Part shown: positions 55,901-64,000 of the stretch, piece after piece | Position numbering within the stretch: position 1 is the stretch's first letter | How the letters are laid out: each line of letters starts with the position of its first letter | Origin: Elizabethkingia meningoseptica_A | GTDB taxonomy: Bacteria > Bacteroidota > Bacteroidia > Flavobacteriales > Weeksellaceae | Assembly (NCBI RefSeq): GCF_045762675.1 | Contig: NZ_JBJDLK010000008.1 | Location: forward strand, 101,442 to 165,441 | DNA: 64,000 nucleotides | Reading direction: 5' to 3' | Position numbers and translations under genes: made by a program | Notes under the pieces: model-generated | What the model was told of the DNA's origin: nothing | Databases searched by the model: none | The model's input: the letters and a program-made list of their open reading frames with translations, nothing else

Positions 55901-56028
55901 GGAAAGGCATCAATGGCCATGGATTGATATGAGAAAAAACCACCAATAGTCAATACAGCTACCAGGAAAAAAGTAAAAACTTTATTTTTTAATGAAAAAG
56001 CGATTATACTTTTTATAAACTTGTTCAT
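52912..56028 (-). CDS. czcA: CzcA-type heavy-metal RND efflux pump
   Basis: 1038 residues, inner-membrane RND pump of the HME family. N-terminal SMAIDAFPDVTNTQITIISQ and VERLVTTPIEIAMQPL are HME marks. Helix 4 reads GAIDFGIIIDGAVVMVEG: the DFGxxxDGAVxxxE motif points to divalent ions such as Co, Zn, Cd or Ni rather than the Cu/Ag pumps. It drives ions out by proton antiport with the adaptor and channel encoded by the two upstream genes. Confidence 0.93.
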   Translation of the reverse strand: MNKFIKSIIAFSLKNKVFTFFLVAVLTIGGFFSYQSMAIDAFPDVTNTQITIISQWPGRSAEEVERLVTTPIEIAMQPLQKKLNVRSQTMFGLSVVKIIFDDDVDDPFARNQVNNLLRSVSLPDGVQPDVQPPYGPTGEIYRYIITSKDRNSRDLQTLQNWVIDRNLRGVPGVADINTFGGETKTYNINLDPRALEKYKLTSAQVYNVVNGSNVNVGGDIIEKNNQAFVVRGLGLLNSVSDIENIIITTVDGNPVLVKNVARVSIGSLPRFGQAGYDDKNDDVVVGIVVMRKGENPSEVLKRLKAKVEELNTKILPKDVKIEGIYDRQNLIDYCTHTISHNLVEGIVLVTVMVIIFMANWRTTVIVSVIIPLSLLFAFLCLKLKGLEANLLSLGAIDFGIIIDGAVVMVEGIFVMLDHRAAKMGMDRFNKAAKGGWIKKTASEMGKSIFFAQLIIITALLPIFSFQKVEGKMFSPLAFTFGFALLGSLIFTLTLVPVLCHLLLKKNVVEKKNPFVDFWNKLVQRAFKFTFNNKKLTVITSITVLVLTLFSFKFMGTEFLPQLNEGSLWVTANLPMSSSQEYSVKKAKELSNEIRTFPEVKHVVFMEGRTNDGTDPNGFNFIQFQVELKPKDEWKRSMDDIIAAIDQKLKTHQGILYNYAQPISDNVAEAAAGIKANNAIKIYGKDLNKLNEYADQALAAIKNVEGIQDIGIIKNIGQPEVNVTLDRYKMAVYGIQESDAQSVLQMAVGGVAATELYEGEMKFDVRVRYDKDYRKDMDDIGNLMVPTTDGTSKVPMRQISTIGMKTGAAFIYRDEMKRYIGIKFSVRDRDLGSTIADAQRRFNEKVQLPEGYSSVWTGEFENQQRATKRLSQVVPVSIVAIFILLFVMFGTIKDSLLVLANVPFALIGGILALFITHMNFGISAGVGFIALFGICIQNGVILNSEFHKNLREGQSLVDALKNGVHARTRPVIMTALIAIIGLFPAAVSTGIGSESQKPLAIVIIGGLMTSTIITLIVSPIFFWFFNKRGQKKRERLAAD

Positions 56029-56088
56029 AATACTAGTTGAATTAAATCATGTGTCTTTTATTCAAGACGTTTATATTCCTGTGGTAAT

Positions 56089-57174
56089 CTAATTATTTAA
56101 CGATTGATAGATAAGCAGCTGATTGTTGGACACTACTTTTTCTCCATCTGAAACTCCGTTTTCAACATACGTTACCTCCCCGCTTTGTTTCAAAATTTTA
56201 ATCTCTCTGACCTTAATGTCATTTCTGGATTTGAAAACAACCACGAAATAACGGTTATTATCAAATATTACAGCTTTTGTAGGAATTGAAACAGCTGTCT
56301 GATTAAGTGTATTATCAACTCTTATCGTTGCTTTACTTTCCGGCACCAGTAATCCGTTTGTATTGTCTAATACAACTCTTGCCTGCATAGCATTGGTTTG
56401 GGGATCGATAATTTTAAAGATCTTATCAATCTTTCCATAAAACACTTTATCCGGATAGCTAAGAGTTGACACTTCAGCCTTCATACCAAGGCTTATTTTA
56501 TCTATATCTGATTCATTAATATTAACAAGCGCCCAAACATCTTTAGTATTGGCAACATCAAAGATATTATCTGTCCGGTCACTTCTTAACTGCATATCTT
56601 TGTTGATATTTTTTTGTACGATATAACCGTTAATTGGGGCGACAACTGAATAGATATTCCCGCTCTTTACATTGTAAACTCTGCTAACGGCTTCAGCTCT
56701 TGTCAGCTGATCCTGGGCTTTTGTCAGTTCACTTTTAGCGGTAAGAACATCATTTTTAGTATTTAGTTTTCCTTCATACATTTCTTCTGCCACACGTAAT
56801 TGATTTTTTGCTTCTGCAAGATCAGTTCTTGCATCGCTTAAATCTTTCTGAAAACCTGCAACCTCTGTGCTTCGTATCGTTGCCAGAACCTGACCTTTAT
56901 GTACATAATCCCCTAACTCCACATTTACACTCAATACATTTCCTCCTACCAGCGGATAAATGTCGATGTAACTGTTTCTGTCAGCAGAAATTTTACCAAA
57001 AAAGCTCATTTGTTCCTTGATATATTCTTTCTTAGCTTCGGCAAATTCTAATGTATTCATCATTTCTTTGCTCACTTCAAAGCCTTTTACAATATTTTCT
57101 TTTTTCTGGGGAGTTTCCTTACTACACGACATTAGTAAGAGTGCAGTTCCTAAGCTTATAATAATCTTCTTCAT
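56089..57174 (-). CDS. czcB: CzcB-type periplasmic adaptor lipoprotein
   Basis: 361 residues, with lipobox LGTALLLMSC (C16). A first lipoyl half (IDIYPLVGGNVLSVNVELGD), helical hairpin (about 100-165) and second half (VVAPINGYIVQKNINKDMQL) are followed by a barrel domain. There is no His-rich metal-binding N-terminal extension. It joins CzcA to the TolC-like channel; the start is 4 bases past the channel gene stop. Confidence 0.92.
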   Translation of the reverse strand: MKKIIISLGTALLLMSCSKETPQKKENIVKGFEVSKEMMNTLEFAEAKKEYIKEQMSFFGKISADRNSYIDIYPLVGGNVLSVNVELGDYVHKGQVLATIRSTEVAGFQKDLSDARTDLAEAKNQLRVAEEMYEGKLNTKNDVLTAKSELTKAQDQLTRAEAVSRVYNVKSGNIYSVVAPINGYIVQKNINKDMQLRSDRTDNIFDVANTKDVWALVNINESDIDKISLGMKAEVSTLSYPDKVFYGKIDKIFKIIDPQTNAMQARVVLDNTNGLLVPESKATIRVDNTLNQTAVSIPTKAVIFDNNRYFVVVFKSRNDIKVREIKILKQSGEVTYVENGVSDGEKVVSNNQLLIYQSLNN

Positions 57175-57177
57175 ATT

Positions 57178-58419
57178 TTAGTAAAAGATTTTAGATTGAG
57201 TTAAATGATTGATTTCTTCAGCTGAGATCATAATTTGTTTTTTCATCTCATACAATTGTAAAATTGTCTGGCGGTAACTATCTGTAAAGTCTGTAAATTC
57301 AATCAAACTGATATTTCCTTTTCTGAAGTTTTTTAATATTCCCTGGTATACAGTTTCCAAATTATCCATATCCTGGGGTTTTAATGTAAAATATTGCTGG
57401 TACTGGTTCTGCCATGTCTGATATGCCATATCAAGCTGAGTTTCCAGCTGTTGTTTTTTCATTTCAACTGTTTTCTGACTTTGCTCAATCTGATACTGTG
57501 CTTTTACAACATTTCCTTTATTTTTTTTCCATAAAGGAATTGGAATTCCTATTGTAAAATCGATTTCATTATTGAAAGTTCCTCCGTTTTGACTCCAGGC
57601 GCCTCCTACATTAATATCCGGTACATTAAGTGATTTCTGCCATTTCAGATAAGTTTTATTATTATCTATAGTTTTAACCGAAAACAAATAATCGGCATTA
57701 TTCTCCAGTGCTTTTTGCTTGATATCATCTATAGTCATCAGCGGCTGTACGGCCATAAGCTTATTCACTTCCTCATCTCCAAAACTGGTCAGCATACTTT
57801 CATTAAGACCTGTAAGTACCTTCATACTCTGTTGTTGTTGCAGAATATTATTATTGATGTCAACCTTATCATTATTAAGATTAATTACAACCGACTGTAA
57901 TCTTACTTCGTCTTTCAGGGAGGTATTCCCTTTTTGTGTTTGTATTTTATAGGCTTCTAAAAGATCATTCATGTACTTAAGCTGAATATCTACACTCTGA
58001 AGCTTTTTTTCCTCAAAATACAATGCATAGTAAGTTTCCCGCATTTGCGATCTGAGATCAGCGAGAAGCTGACTAAACTGCAGTTGAGCAAGCTCTTTGT
58101 TGGACTTTGCGAATTCTATTTCATTTTTTTTCTTTCCGCCCAGATAAATAAGCTGTTGAATAGTGGCATTTTTACTTTTGCCAATATCAAAAAATCTTTT
58201 GCCTTCAGGATTATAAGCATTAGCCTGAAAAGTTACTTCCGGGAGATCCCAGATTTTAGCCTGCATAATATCAGCATCAGCAAGATTAATATTGTACTGC
58301 TGTGCTAATAATTCCAGGTTGTTCTTTCGGAAAGCTTCTTCGCATTCTTCCATTGTCATCCGGTGTTGGCTAAAGGCAAACATGGAGGTCAACAAAAAAA
58401 ACGGAATACATTTTTTCAT
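57178..58419 (-). CDS. czcC: TolC-family channel of the metal efflux operon (CzcC-like)
   Basis: 413 residues with a signal peptide (MKKCIPFFLLTSMFAFSQ) and two OEP helical repeats (e.g. LRSQMRETYYALYFEEKKLQ, and the NFRKGNISLIEFTDFTDSYR segment typical of CzcC channels). Outer-membrane exit of the pump. It is transcribed after the two-component genes, with 78 bases between, and before the adaptor. Confidence 0.9.
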   Translation of the reverse strand: MKKCIPFFLLTSMFAFSQHRMTMEECEEAFRKNNLELLAQQYNINLADADIMQAKIWDLPEVTFQANAYNPEGKRFFDIGKSKNATIQQLIYLGGKKKNEIEFAKSNKELAQLQFSQLLADLRSQMRETYYALYFEEKKLQSVDIQLKYMNDLLEAYKIQTQKGNTSLKDEVRLQSVVINLNNDKVDINNNILQQQQSMKVLTGLNESMLTSFGDEEVNKLMAVQPLMTIDDIKQKALENNADYLFSVKTIDNNKTYLKWQKSLNVPDINVGGAWSQNGGTFNNEIDFTIGIPIPLWKKNKGNVVKAQYQIEQSQKTVEMKKQQLETQLDMAYQTWQNQYQQYFTLKPQDMDNLETVYQGILKNFRKGNISLIEFTDFTDSYRQTILQLYEMKKQIMISAEEINHLTQSKIFY

Positions 58420-58497
58420 TTTATATCTTTTAATCGTTACAAAAGTGTCATTCCGATTTTAAAATAATCTTAATTACACCTTAAATTATGCTTAAAT

Positions 58498-59871
58498 TCA
58501 CTTATTTATCGAATGTGTAGGGAAAAATAAGGTAAAAATATTCTTGTTTTCAGAATTTGTCGTGTATTCAATACGTGCTTTATGATATTCCAGAATACGC
58601 TGTACAATCTTCAACCCCAGGCCGGAGCCATTAATATTCTGTGAGTTTTGTCCTCGGGTAAATGCTTCAAATAGTTTACTCCGGTCACCATTGAGTATAA
58701 CCGGACCATTATTTTCCATTACAACAAGAAGCTCATCTGCTGTTTCCTGAATTGATACTGAAACTGCTGCATTATCACTGTATAAAGCTGCATTTTTAAA
58801 TAGATTAATAAAAACGATTTCCAGTAATGATTTAATACCATTTATAACTAATCCGGGTTCATTACTATCATCTATTCTAAAATCCAGAGATAGCTGGGGG
58901 AAGCTCTTTAAAACGGTCTCATAAGCATCAAAAATTACTTCATCAATTCTTTCTTCTTTAAAGATTTGCTGAATATTCTCTCTGTCAAATTTTGTAAGTA
59001 AAATTAATGAACTGGTAAGATCTGATAATTGGTAGATATCTTTTGTTGTGTTTTGTAATATTGTGCGTGTTTCCGGAGAGATATCATCCTTATTACTCAG
59101 ATTTTGCAGTTGAAAAGTAATTCTGGTTAAAGGAGTCCGGATCTCATGTGAGGCGCTGGCGGTAAAATCTTTTTGAGACTGGAAAACATCATTAATACGA
59201 ACCATCATCGTATTGAAGGCTCTTGCCAGAACACTTATTTCATCTTCAGACTTATTTTCTTCCAGCTTGGTCGTTAATTTATGCGCAGTGATTTCAGTAA
59301 TTTGTCTGGTGAACTTATCTAATGGTGTCAATAATTTTTTAACGAAATTATAACTGAAAATCCATACAAAAATTGTAGTAACAAGGTAAGTTATAATCAA
59401 TACATATTTCAGAAATTCCAGTTTGAGCTGTCCCGTCCGGTCGCGGGCAGTCACAAAAATATAATACATTTTACCTCTTATTTCTACGGTAACGCCTAAT
59501 AATTCTCTGTCATAGTCCTGAATATGGACTTCATTGGTTTTATCAAGCTGGTATAATAAGTTTTGGTCCCAACTTATATTTTTATCTTTAACTGTACTGT
59601 ATATTAGTTTTTTATTACTGTTAAAAATTAATGTTTCATCATGAAAAAGTTCATCCTCAATTTCATCCACTTCAAAATTCGTATTCTTTACATCAAAGTT
59701 TTCATTTTTTAAAATAAGCTGAATTGTAAAATCCAGCTTATTCTTCATTCTTTCTAAAAACTTTTCTTTTCTGAAATCATAACTTGTATAATAAATGATA
59801 GCCATTACGACTGCAAAAATCAAGGAATATGCAATACTAAAACTAAATGCTATTTTACGTTTTAAAGTCAT
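58498..59871 (-). CDS. sensor histidine kinase of the metal efflux operon
   Basis: 457 residues: two membrane helices (about 10-30 and 155-177) around a periplasmic sensor of 125 residues, a HAMP region, the H box ASASHEIRTPLTRI (H242) and GHKL ATPase motifs (FINLFKNAALYSDN, NINGSGLGLKIVQRIL). The sensor region is rich in Asp, Glu and His (FEVDEIEDELFHDET), which suits metal sensing. Overlaps the response regulator gene by 4 bases; signal is likely excess metal (inference). Confidence 0.92.
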   Translation of the reverse strand: MTLKRKIAFSFSIAYSLIFAVVMAIIYYTSYDFRKEKFLERMKNKLDFTIQLILKNENFDVKNTNFEVDEIEDELFHDETLIFNSNKKLIYSTVKDKNISWDQNLLYQLDKTNEVHIQDYDRELLGVTVEIRGKMYYIFVTARDRTGQLKLEFLKYVLIITYLVTTIFVWIFSYNFVKKLLTPLDKFTRQITEITAHKLTTKLEENKSEDEISVLARAFNTMMVRINDVFQSQKDFTASASHEIRTPLTRITFQLQNLSNKDDISPETRTILQNTTKDIYQLSDLTSSLILLTKFDRENIQQIFKEERIDEVIFDAYETVLKSFPQLSLDFRIDDSNEPGLVINGIKSLLEIVFINLFKNAALYSDNAAVSVSIQETADELLVVMENNGPVILNGDRSKLFEAFTRGQNSQNINGSGLGLKIVQRILEYHKARIEYTTNSENKNIFTLFFPTHSINK

Positions 59872-60548
59872 TTCAAACTGGCCAGATAGTACCCGAAACC
59901 GGGACGGGTATGAATTAATTTATGTTTAAAGTCTTTATCTATTTTTTTACGGAGGAAGTTAATATAAACTTCTATAGTATTATTTGTAGTCTGAAACTGA
60001 TTTTGCCAGACCTGATCAGAAATATGCTGTTTAGATAACGTTCTTCCATTAGCTTTCGCCAATAACATCAACAATTGAAATTCTCTTACAGTAAGACTAA
60101 TTTCAGTGCCGGCTCTGTATACCTTTCCATCAGCGGGAAGAATTTCAAGATCATCGATAACAATCTTTTCCTCCTCTTTCTTTGGCACTTCTCTCCTTCT
60201 TAGTAAAGAGTTAATACGTAATAAAAGTTCTTCCAGAAGAAAAGGTTTTACAAGATAATCATCGGCTTTCCTTAGAAAAGCTTCTTTTTTATCAGAAATA
60301 TCATCATAAGCAGAAATCATAATAATTGGTGTATTAGGATCATTTTCCCTTACAATCTGCGTTACTTCTAAACCGTTAATTTTAGGAACATTGATATCCA
60401 GCAAATAGATATCATATACATTGCCTGTTGTTTTTGTCAAAAAATCTTCCCCATCAGATGATGCTTCACAATAGATATCATGAGATGCCAGAAAGGTGGA
60501 AATTTCAGATGATAAAACCAGATCATCCTCCAGAAGTAATACTCTCAT
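59868..60548 (-). CDS. OmpR-family response regulator of the metal efflux operon
   Basis: 226 residues: a receiver domain with D51 (YDIYLLDINVPKING) and K in DDYLVKPFLLEELL, and an OmpR/PhoB winged helix (EISLTVREFQLLMLLAKANG and TNNTIEVYINFLRKKIDKDF). It is the first gene of the minus-strand unit RR-HK-TolC-adaptor-pump and probably activates the pump genes when metal is present. LipB is divergent with 110 bases between the longest open ends. Confidence 0.93.
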   Translation of the reverse strand: MRVLLLEDDLVLSSEISTFLASHDIYCEASSDGEDFLTKTTGNVYDIYLLDINVPKINGLEVTQIVRENDPNTPIIMISAYDDISDKKEAFLRKADDYLVKPFLLEELLLRINSLLRRREVPKKEEEKIVIDDLEILPADGKVYRAGTEISLTVREFQLLMLLAKANGRTLSKQHISDQVWQNQFQTTNNTIEVYINFLRKKIDKDFKHKLIHTRPGFGYYLASLK

Positions 60549-60665
60549 TCAAAAGTCTTTTTACAAATGTATTAAAATAAGCGCCATTAACCTTCATTTT
60601 TTACAAAATTTATCCCCGGTAAAAACTAATTTGTAGTACAATTTATTGCTTATATTTTATGCGTA

Positions 60666-60697
60666 TTTGCTTTAGCCTTATAAAACATTTAAATTTG
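60666..60697 (+). promoter_or_regulatory. lipB promoter
   Basis: TTTG (60666-60669), 20 bases, then TAAATTTG (60690-60697), a good Bacteroidota promoter. Transcription would start near 60704, so only the ATG at 60719 can be the start of lipB and not the one at 60659. Confidence 0.7.
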
Positions 60698-60718
60698 TAT
60701 AGAAATTTTCACAAAAAA

Positions 60719-61432
60719 ATGAATTCCAAAATCAACCATCACGTTATATTCCAGGATCTTGGATTAAAAGATTACCAGTCCGCATGGGATTATCAGGAAA
60801 AACTGCTGAAAGACAACCTTGATATAAAAGTAAAAAACCGCGAACTTCAGCCGGAAGAAACTCTGGAAACCTCCAATCATTTATTGTTTGTTGAACATCC
60901 CCATGTTTATACACTTGGAAAAAGCGGACATGAAGAGAATATGCTGGCAAATAATGCAATGCTGAAAGAGATTGATGCTACTTATGTTAAAACCAATCGT
61001 GGAGGTGATATTACTTATCATGGATATGGCCAGATTGTTGGCTATCCTGTACTGGATCTTGAAAATTTCTATACTGATATTCATAAGTATATGCGTGACC
61101 TGGAAGAAATCATCATCCGTACTATTGCGGAATATGGTTTAAAAGGAGAACGTTCCGCAGGTGAAACCGGAGTATGGCTGGATGTAGGAAAACCATACGC
61201 CCGTAAAATCTGTGCAATGGGTGTAAAAGCCAGCCGCTGGGTAACCATCCATGGTTTTGCTTTAAACGTAAATACTGATCTTCGATATTTTGAATATATT
61301 ATTCCATGTGGCATAAAAGACAAACAGGTGACTTCTTTAAAACGTGAATTGGAAAGGGATGTGGACATGGAAGAAGTAAAAGAAAAAATAAAAAAACATT
61401 TTAAGGATATCTTCCAGGTTGAATGGATATAA
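60719..61432 (+). CDS. lipB: octanoyl-(lipoyl) transferase LipB
   Basis: 237 residues from the ATG at 60719, decided by the promoter at 60666-60697. It moves octanoate from ACP to lipoyl domains, the first step of lipoic acid synthesis. The conserved Cys is C197 (IIPCGIKDKQV) and the Lys K163 (YARKICAMGVKAS), with TNRGGDITYHGYGQIVGYP as the substrate loop and HGFALNVN. A 2-oxo acid dehydrogenase E2 gene, one of its substrates, is 680 bases downstream on the same strand. Confidence 0.95.
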   Translation: MNSKINHHVIFQDLGLKDYQSAWDYQEKLLKDNLDIKVKNRELQPEETLETSNHLLFVEHPHVYTLGKSGHEENMLANNAMLKEIDATYVKTNRGGDITYHGYGQIVGYPVLDLENFYTDIHKYMRDLEEIIIRTIAEYGLKGERSAGETGVWLDVGKPYARKICAMGVKASRWVTIHGFALNVNTDLRYFEYIIPCGIKDKQVTSLKRELERDVDMEEVKEKIKKHFKDIFQVEWI

Positions 61433-61470
61433 TTTTTTCATAAAAATATTTTATTTTTATATTTAAAAAC

Positions 61471-61929
61471 ATCAGAAAGATTGCATTATGGGCAGTATTA
61501 TCTGAATTACCATATGATCTGGCACTCTATGGCAGATTTTTCTATTTACATTTTCTTTACACTTCTGATGGCTATTTTAGGATTATACAGCTTTAAAAGT
61601 AATATTCATATTTTTTTTAAATATTCATCGGCTTATTATGCCTTGTTGTCGCCCGGACACTAAAGGTAGATTATTCATGGTATGATGTTTTAGTCATCTT
61701 CATTTTCTATCTATTACGGAACATGCCTGTCATAAAATTTACATCTGTTGAAACGGTAAGGTTTCTGGTTAAATTCAAACTTCAGATTTTTGCTTTTCTG
61801 GGTTTTATCCCTATTATTCTTTATAATGGAAAGCCTGGAAGAAAAATCGGGAACATATATTACTCCTTCTATGCACTCCACTTATTATTATTTGGCATCA
61901 TTAAGTATCATTATTTATTTCGTTTTTAA
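61471..61929 (+). pseudogene. remnant of a TraX-like membrane protein gene
   Basis: Three successive frames give parts of TraX-family sequence in the right order: IRKIALWAVLSELPYDLALY (about 61471-61530; the SEIPYDLA motif), then IYIFFTLLMAILGLYSFKS (about 61541-61600), then DYSWYDVLVIFIFYLLRN and YYSFYALHLLLFGIIKYHYL to the TAA at 61929. At least two frameshifts are needed, and the N-terminal part of the family is missing. TraX proteins are membrane acyltransferase-like proteins. This is a decayed gene. Confidence 0.65.
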
Positions 61930-62057
61930 AACTTTCATTCTTTTTAAATTATAGTTTCATATCCCAGTAAATAATAATTATTCTACAAATACTTTGGCTA
62001 TTTATTCAGAAATTACAATTATATTTTATTCAAAAAAAAGGTCTCTAAATTAAATTA

Positions 62058-62088
62058 TTTGCAACAACTGTTTTTTTGATTATATTTG
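62058..62088 (+). promoter_or_regulatory. promoter of the E2 gene
   Basis: TTTG (62058-62061), 19 bases, TATATTTG (62081-62088). Expected start near 62095, which fixes the translation start at 62109 and excludes 62076. One of the clearest promoters in the window. Confidence 0.8.
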
Positions 62089-62108
62089 TAAAATTAGACA
62101 AAGTAATT

Positions 62109-63407
62109 ATGGCAGAATATAAATTATTACTTCCTTCCATGGGTGAAGGTGTGATGGAAGCAACAATTATCACATGGTTGTACAACGAAGGAGACACTGT
62201 TAATGAAGATGACTCTGTAGTAGAAATTGCAACTGATAAGGTAGACTCTGATGTTCCCACACCCGTTTCCGGTAAAATTGTAAAAATTCTTAAGCAAAAA
62301 GATGAAATAGCGAAAGTTGGTGAAGCTATTGCTATTATGGAAATTGCCGGTGAAGGAAATGCTGATATTACTTCGGAAGAAGCTGCTTCACCAAATAACG
62401 AAACAACAGCTATTGAACCTGAGGTTGAAAAAGAATTAATGCAGCCAATTGCTGAGCAATCTGCTCCGTCATTAGCTGATACAGATTTATATCTTTCTCC
62501 TCTGGTTAAATCCATAGCACAACAGGAAAATATTTCAGAAACGGAACTTAAGACCATTAAGGGATCCGGTTTAGAAGGAAGAATTACGAAGGAAGATATT
62601 TTAGCTTACCTTTCTACCAGGGGTAACCAACCGGCAGCTGCTGTTCCTGCAACTACAACAAAAACACCTGCTCCTACTGCGACAATACCTGTTGCAGCTG
62701 GTGATGAAGTTATACCAATGGACAGAATGCGAAAAATAATCGCAGAAAACATGGTAAAAGCGAAGCAGATTGCTCCTCACGTAACTTCATTTATTGAAAC
62801 TGATGTTACCAACGTAGTAAAATGGAGAAACAAACATAAATCCGCTTTTGAAAAACGTGAAGGTGAAAAGTTAACTTTCATGCCGATCTTTGTAAAGGCA
62901 GTAGTAAAAGCTATTCAGGATTTCCCACTAATCAATGTTTCTGTTGACGGAGATAAAATCATCAAAAAGAAAAATATTAATATCGGTATGGCTACGGCAT
63001 TACCAGATGGTAACTTAATTGTTCCGGTGATTAAAAATGCTGATCAACTTTCTCTTTCGGGACTTGCAAAAGCTATAAATGATCTGGCTTACAGAGCAAG
63101 AAATAAAAAATTAAGACCTGAAGATACTCAGGGGGCAACTTATACTATATCTAATGTAGGTAGCTTCGGAAATTTAATGGGTACTCCCATTATTCCTCAG
63201 CCTCAGGTTGCTATTCTTGCTGTTGGTGCCATCGTTAAGAAGCCAGCAGTTTTAGAAACTCCGGACGGAGATGTAATAGCGATCAGAAACCTGATGTTTA
63301 TGAGCCACTCTTATGATCACCGCGTAGTTGACGGATCTTTAGGAGGTATGTTCCTAAAACATGTTCACGATTATTTACAAAATTGGGATCTTAATACGGA
63401 AGTTTAA
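62109..63407 (+). CDS. 2-oxo acid dehydrogenase E2 (dihydrolipoamide acyltransferase)
   Basis: 432 residues from ATG 62109. One lipoyl domain with the modified lysine K44 (IATDKVDSDVP), an Ala/Pro/Thr linker, a peripheral subunit-binding domain (about 125-160; LYLSPLVKSIAQQENISE, GSGLEGRITKEDIL), a second linker, and a catalytic domain ending SYDHRVVDGSLGG (H404, D408). It transfers the acyl group from E1 to CoA. One lipoyl domain and this sequence suit a branched-chain or pyruvate type enzyme; E1/E3 genes are not next to it, so the substrate is open. Confidence 0.93.
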   Translation: MAEYKLLLPSMGEGVMEATIITWLYNEGDTVNEDDSVVEIATDKVDSDVPTPVSGKIVKILKQKDEIAKVGEAIAIMEIAGEGNADITSEEAASPNNETTAIEPEVEKELMQPIAEQSAPSLADTDLYLSPLVKSIAQQENISETELKTIKGSGLEGRITKEDILAYLSTRGNQPAAAVPATTTKTPAPTATIPVAAGDEVIPMDRMRKIIAENMVKAKQIAPHVTSFIETDVTNVVKWRNKHKSAFEKREGEKLTFMPIFVKAVVKAIQDFPLINVSVDGDKIIKKKNINIGMATALPDGNLIVPVIKNADQLSLSGLAKAINDLAYRARNKKLRPEDTQGATYTISNVGSFGNLMGTPIIPQPQVAILAVGAIVKKPAVLETPDGDVIAIRNLMFMSHSYDHRVVDGSLGGMFLKHVHDYLQNWDLNTEV

Positions 63408-63427
63408 AAATTATCCAATCCAAATAT

Positions 63428-63458
63428 AAAGCACTGAGAAATTCTCAGTGCTTTTTTG
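63428..63458 (+). terminator. terminator of the E2 gene
   Basis: GCACTGAGAA (63431-63440) pairs with TTCTCAGTGC (to 63451) and is followed by TTTTTT. It lies 21 bases past the stop. Confidence 0.92.
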
Positions 63459-63740
63459 TTTTAATCTTCTAATGTAGTTTAGATCATAGAAGATTTTATA
63501 TGCATTTAATTGTTGTAATTATTTCTTAAAAGCTGTTTTTTATATAATTAAAGATAAATCAATAATTTAATGTTATTTTATATTTATCCGTAATGCAGAT
63601 ATTATAATTTGTAAATTGATTTTTGAAATGAAGGAACTCCTGGTAAAGCTAACAGTTTTAAAATTTTATCCGAAATATAAAACGTCTGAGAATCCGTTAT
63701 ATTTTTTTTCCTGAATACTATATAGATCCAAAGTATTCTC
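63459..63740. other. AT-rich non-coding stretch
   Basis: About 280 bases after the E2 terminator. No gene, tRNA or clear structure on either strand. Confidence 0.5.
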
Positions 63741-63751
63741 GCCCATTAGCT

Positions 63752-64000
63752 TTTATGAGTGATAACTCATAAGTGATGATTGATCAATGATGAATGATGA
63801 ATTATAAATGGTAAATGGTAAATGATGAGTTATAAGTTATAAATTAAGAGTTATGAGTTTATTGTTTAGGATAACATATCGCTTTTCCTCTATAACTATC
63901 TATCTCAACTTCTTAACTTTCATAACCATTATAACTCCATAACCTCTTTTATTCTCAGCTTTCATAACCTTTATAACTTCATAACCATTCATTGATTGGG
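63752..64000. repeat. low-complexity inverted region
   Basis: The left part (about 63752-63862) is built of ATGA/TAAATGG/GAGTTATAA units, and the right part (about 63890-63998) of ATAACC/TTTATAAC/CATAACC units, so the two halves are degenerate inverted copies that could fold on each other. No gene is seen. It runs to the window edge. Confidence 0.55.

Noticed and set aside
63752..63870. Possible tandem repeat array or CRISPR-like block at the right edge
   Set aside because: Units are short, irregular and low in complexity, without constant repeat and variable spacer.
1..64000. CRISPR arrays, tRNA and rRNA genes
   Set aside because: No regularly spaced repeats, no TTCGA arm with a cloverleaf and no rRNA-like sequence were noticed on reading both strands; a tRNA scan would settle this.

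Overview
The window is a stretch of chromosome from a low-GC Bacteroidota, most likely a flavobacterium of the family Weeksellaceae (Elizabethkingia/Chryseobacterium group). The evidence is: promoters of the Bacteroidota type (TTG then TAnnTTTG, for example at 62058-62088 and 60666-60697), two GLPGLI-family proteins, a 'bacteriocin-like' GG-leader peptide, DUF2480 and DUF6428 proteins, an OMP_b-brl_3 TonB receptor, and a LysS with a flavobacterial-type C-terminal extension. The genus is an inference; there is no rRNA in the window and no tRNA was recognised.

Layout. 1-6285 (minus strand): a truncated TonB-dependent receptor, a lipoprotein/membrane protein pair behind a glutaryl-CoA-type acyl-CoA dehydrogenase, and a large TPR protein. 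6861-15767 (plus): a LytS/LytTR two-component pair in one operon with an SMR efflux pump, then (after a minus-strand outer-membrane barrel protein) a complete HAE1-type RND tripartite drug efflux operon. 15832-18439: FMN reductase, DUF2480, superoxide dismutase and a divergent Fe-S-type (SufR-like) regulator with matching operators at both promoters. 18440-20040: sparse region with a small membrane protein, an orphan terminator that may end a small RNA, a frameshifted low-affinity iron permease gene and a perfect 19-bp inverted repeat. 20041-26556: an Old Yellow Enzyme with a divergent HxlR regulator, and an AraC regulator divergent from a TolC-EmrA-EmrB type efflux operon.

26557-37900 is the accessory part, visibly richer in A+T. 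It holds a frameshifted small gene, an XRE regulator, and a tightly overlapping three-gene operon: a reverse transcriptase fused to a nitrilase domain (DRT1/UG1-like), a DUF262-DUF1524 (GmrSD-like) protein and a second DUF262 protein. A GC-rich REP-like element, a Fic protein, and a small cassette (GG-leader peptide plus GLPGLI protein) bracketed by 40-bp direct repeats follow. The RT operon is the main candidate for an unusual defence system.

37919-63407 returns to ordinary chromosome: ArsR plus DUF6428 with duplicated palindromic operators, another GLPGLI protein, gyrB, cytochrome bd oxidase (cydAB) with an 18-bp palindrome upstream, a metallo-beta-lactamase-fold/MFS pair, YciI, aldo/keto reductase, AraC, lysS, a lipoprotein cytochrome c, a five-gene CzcCBA-type metal efflux operon with its two-component system, lipB, a decayed TraX-like gene and a 2-oxo acid dehydrogenase E2 gene. 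LipB and E2 are linked functionally through lipoylation. The last 250 bases are low-complexity inverted sequence. Much of the window concerns export: SMR, two drug tripartite pumps, a metal RND pump and two MFS carriers, nearly all paired with local regulators.
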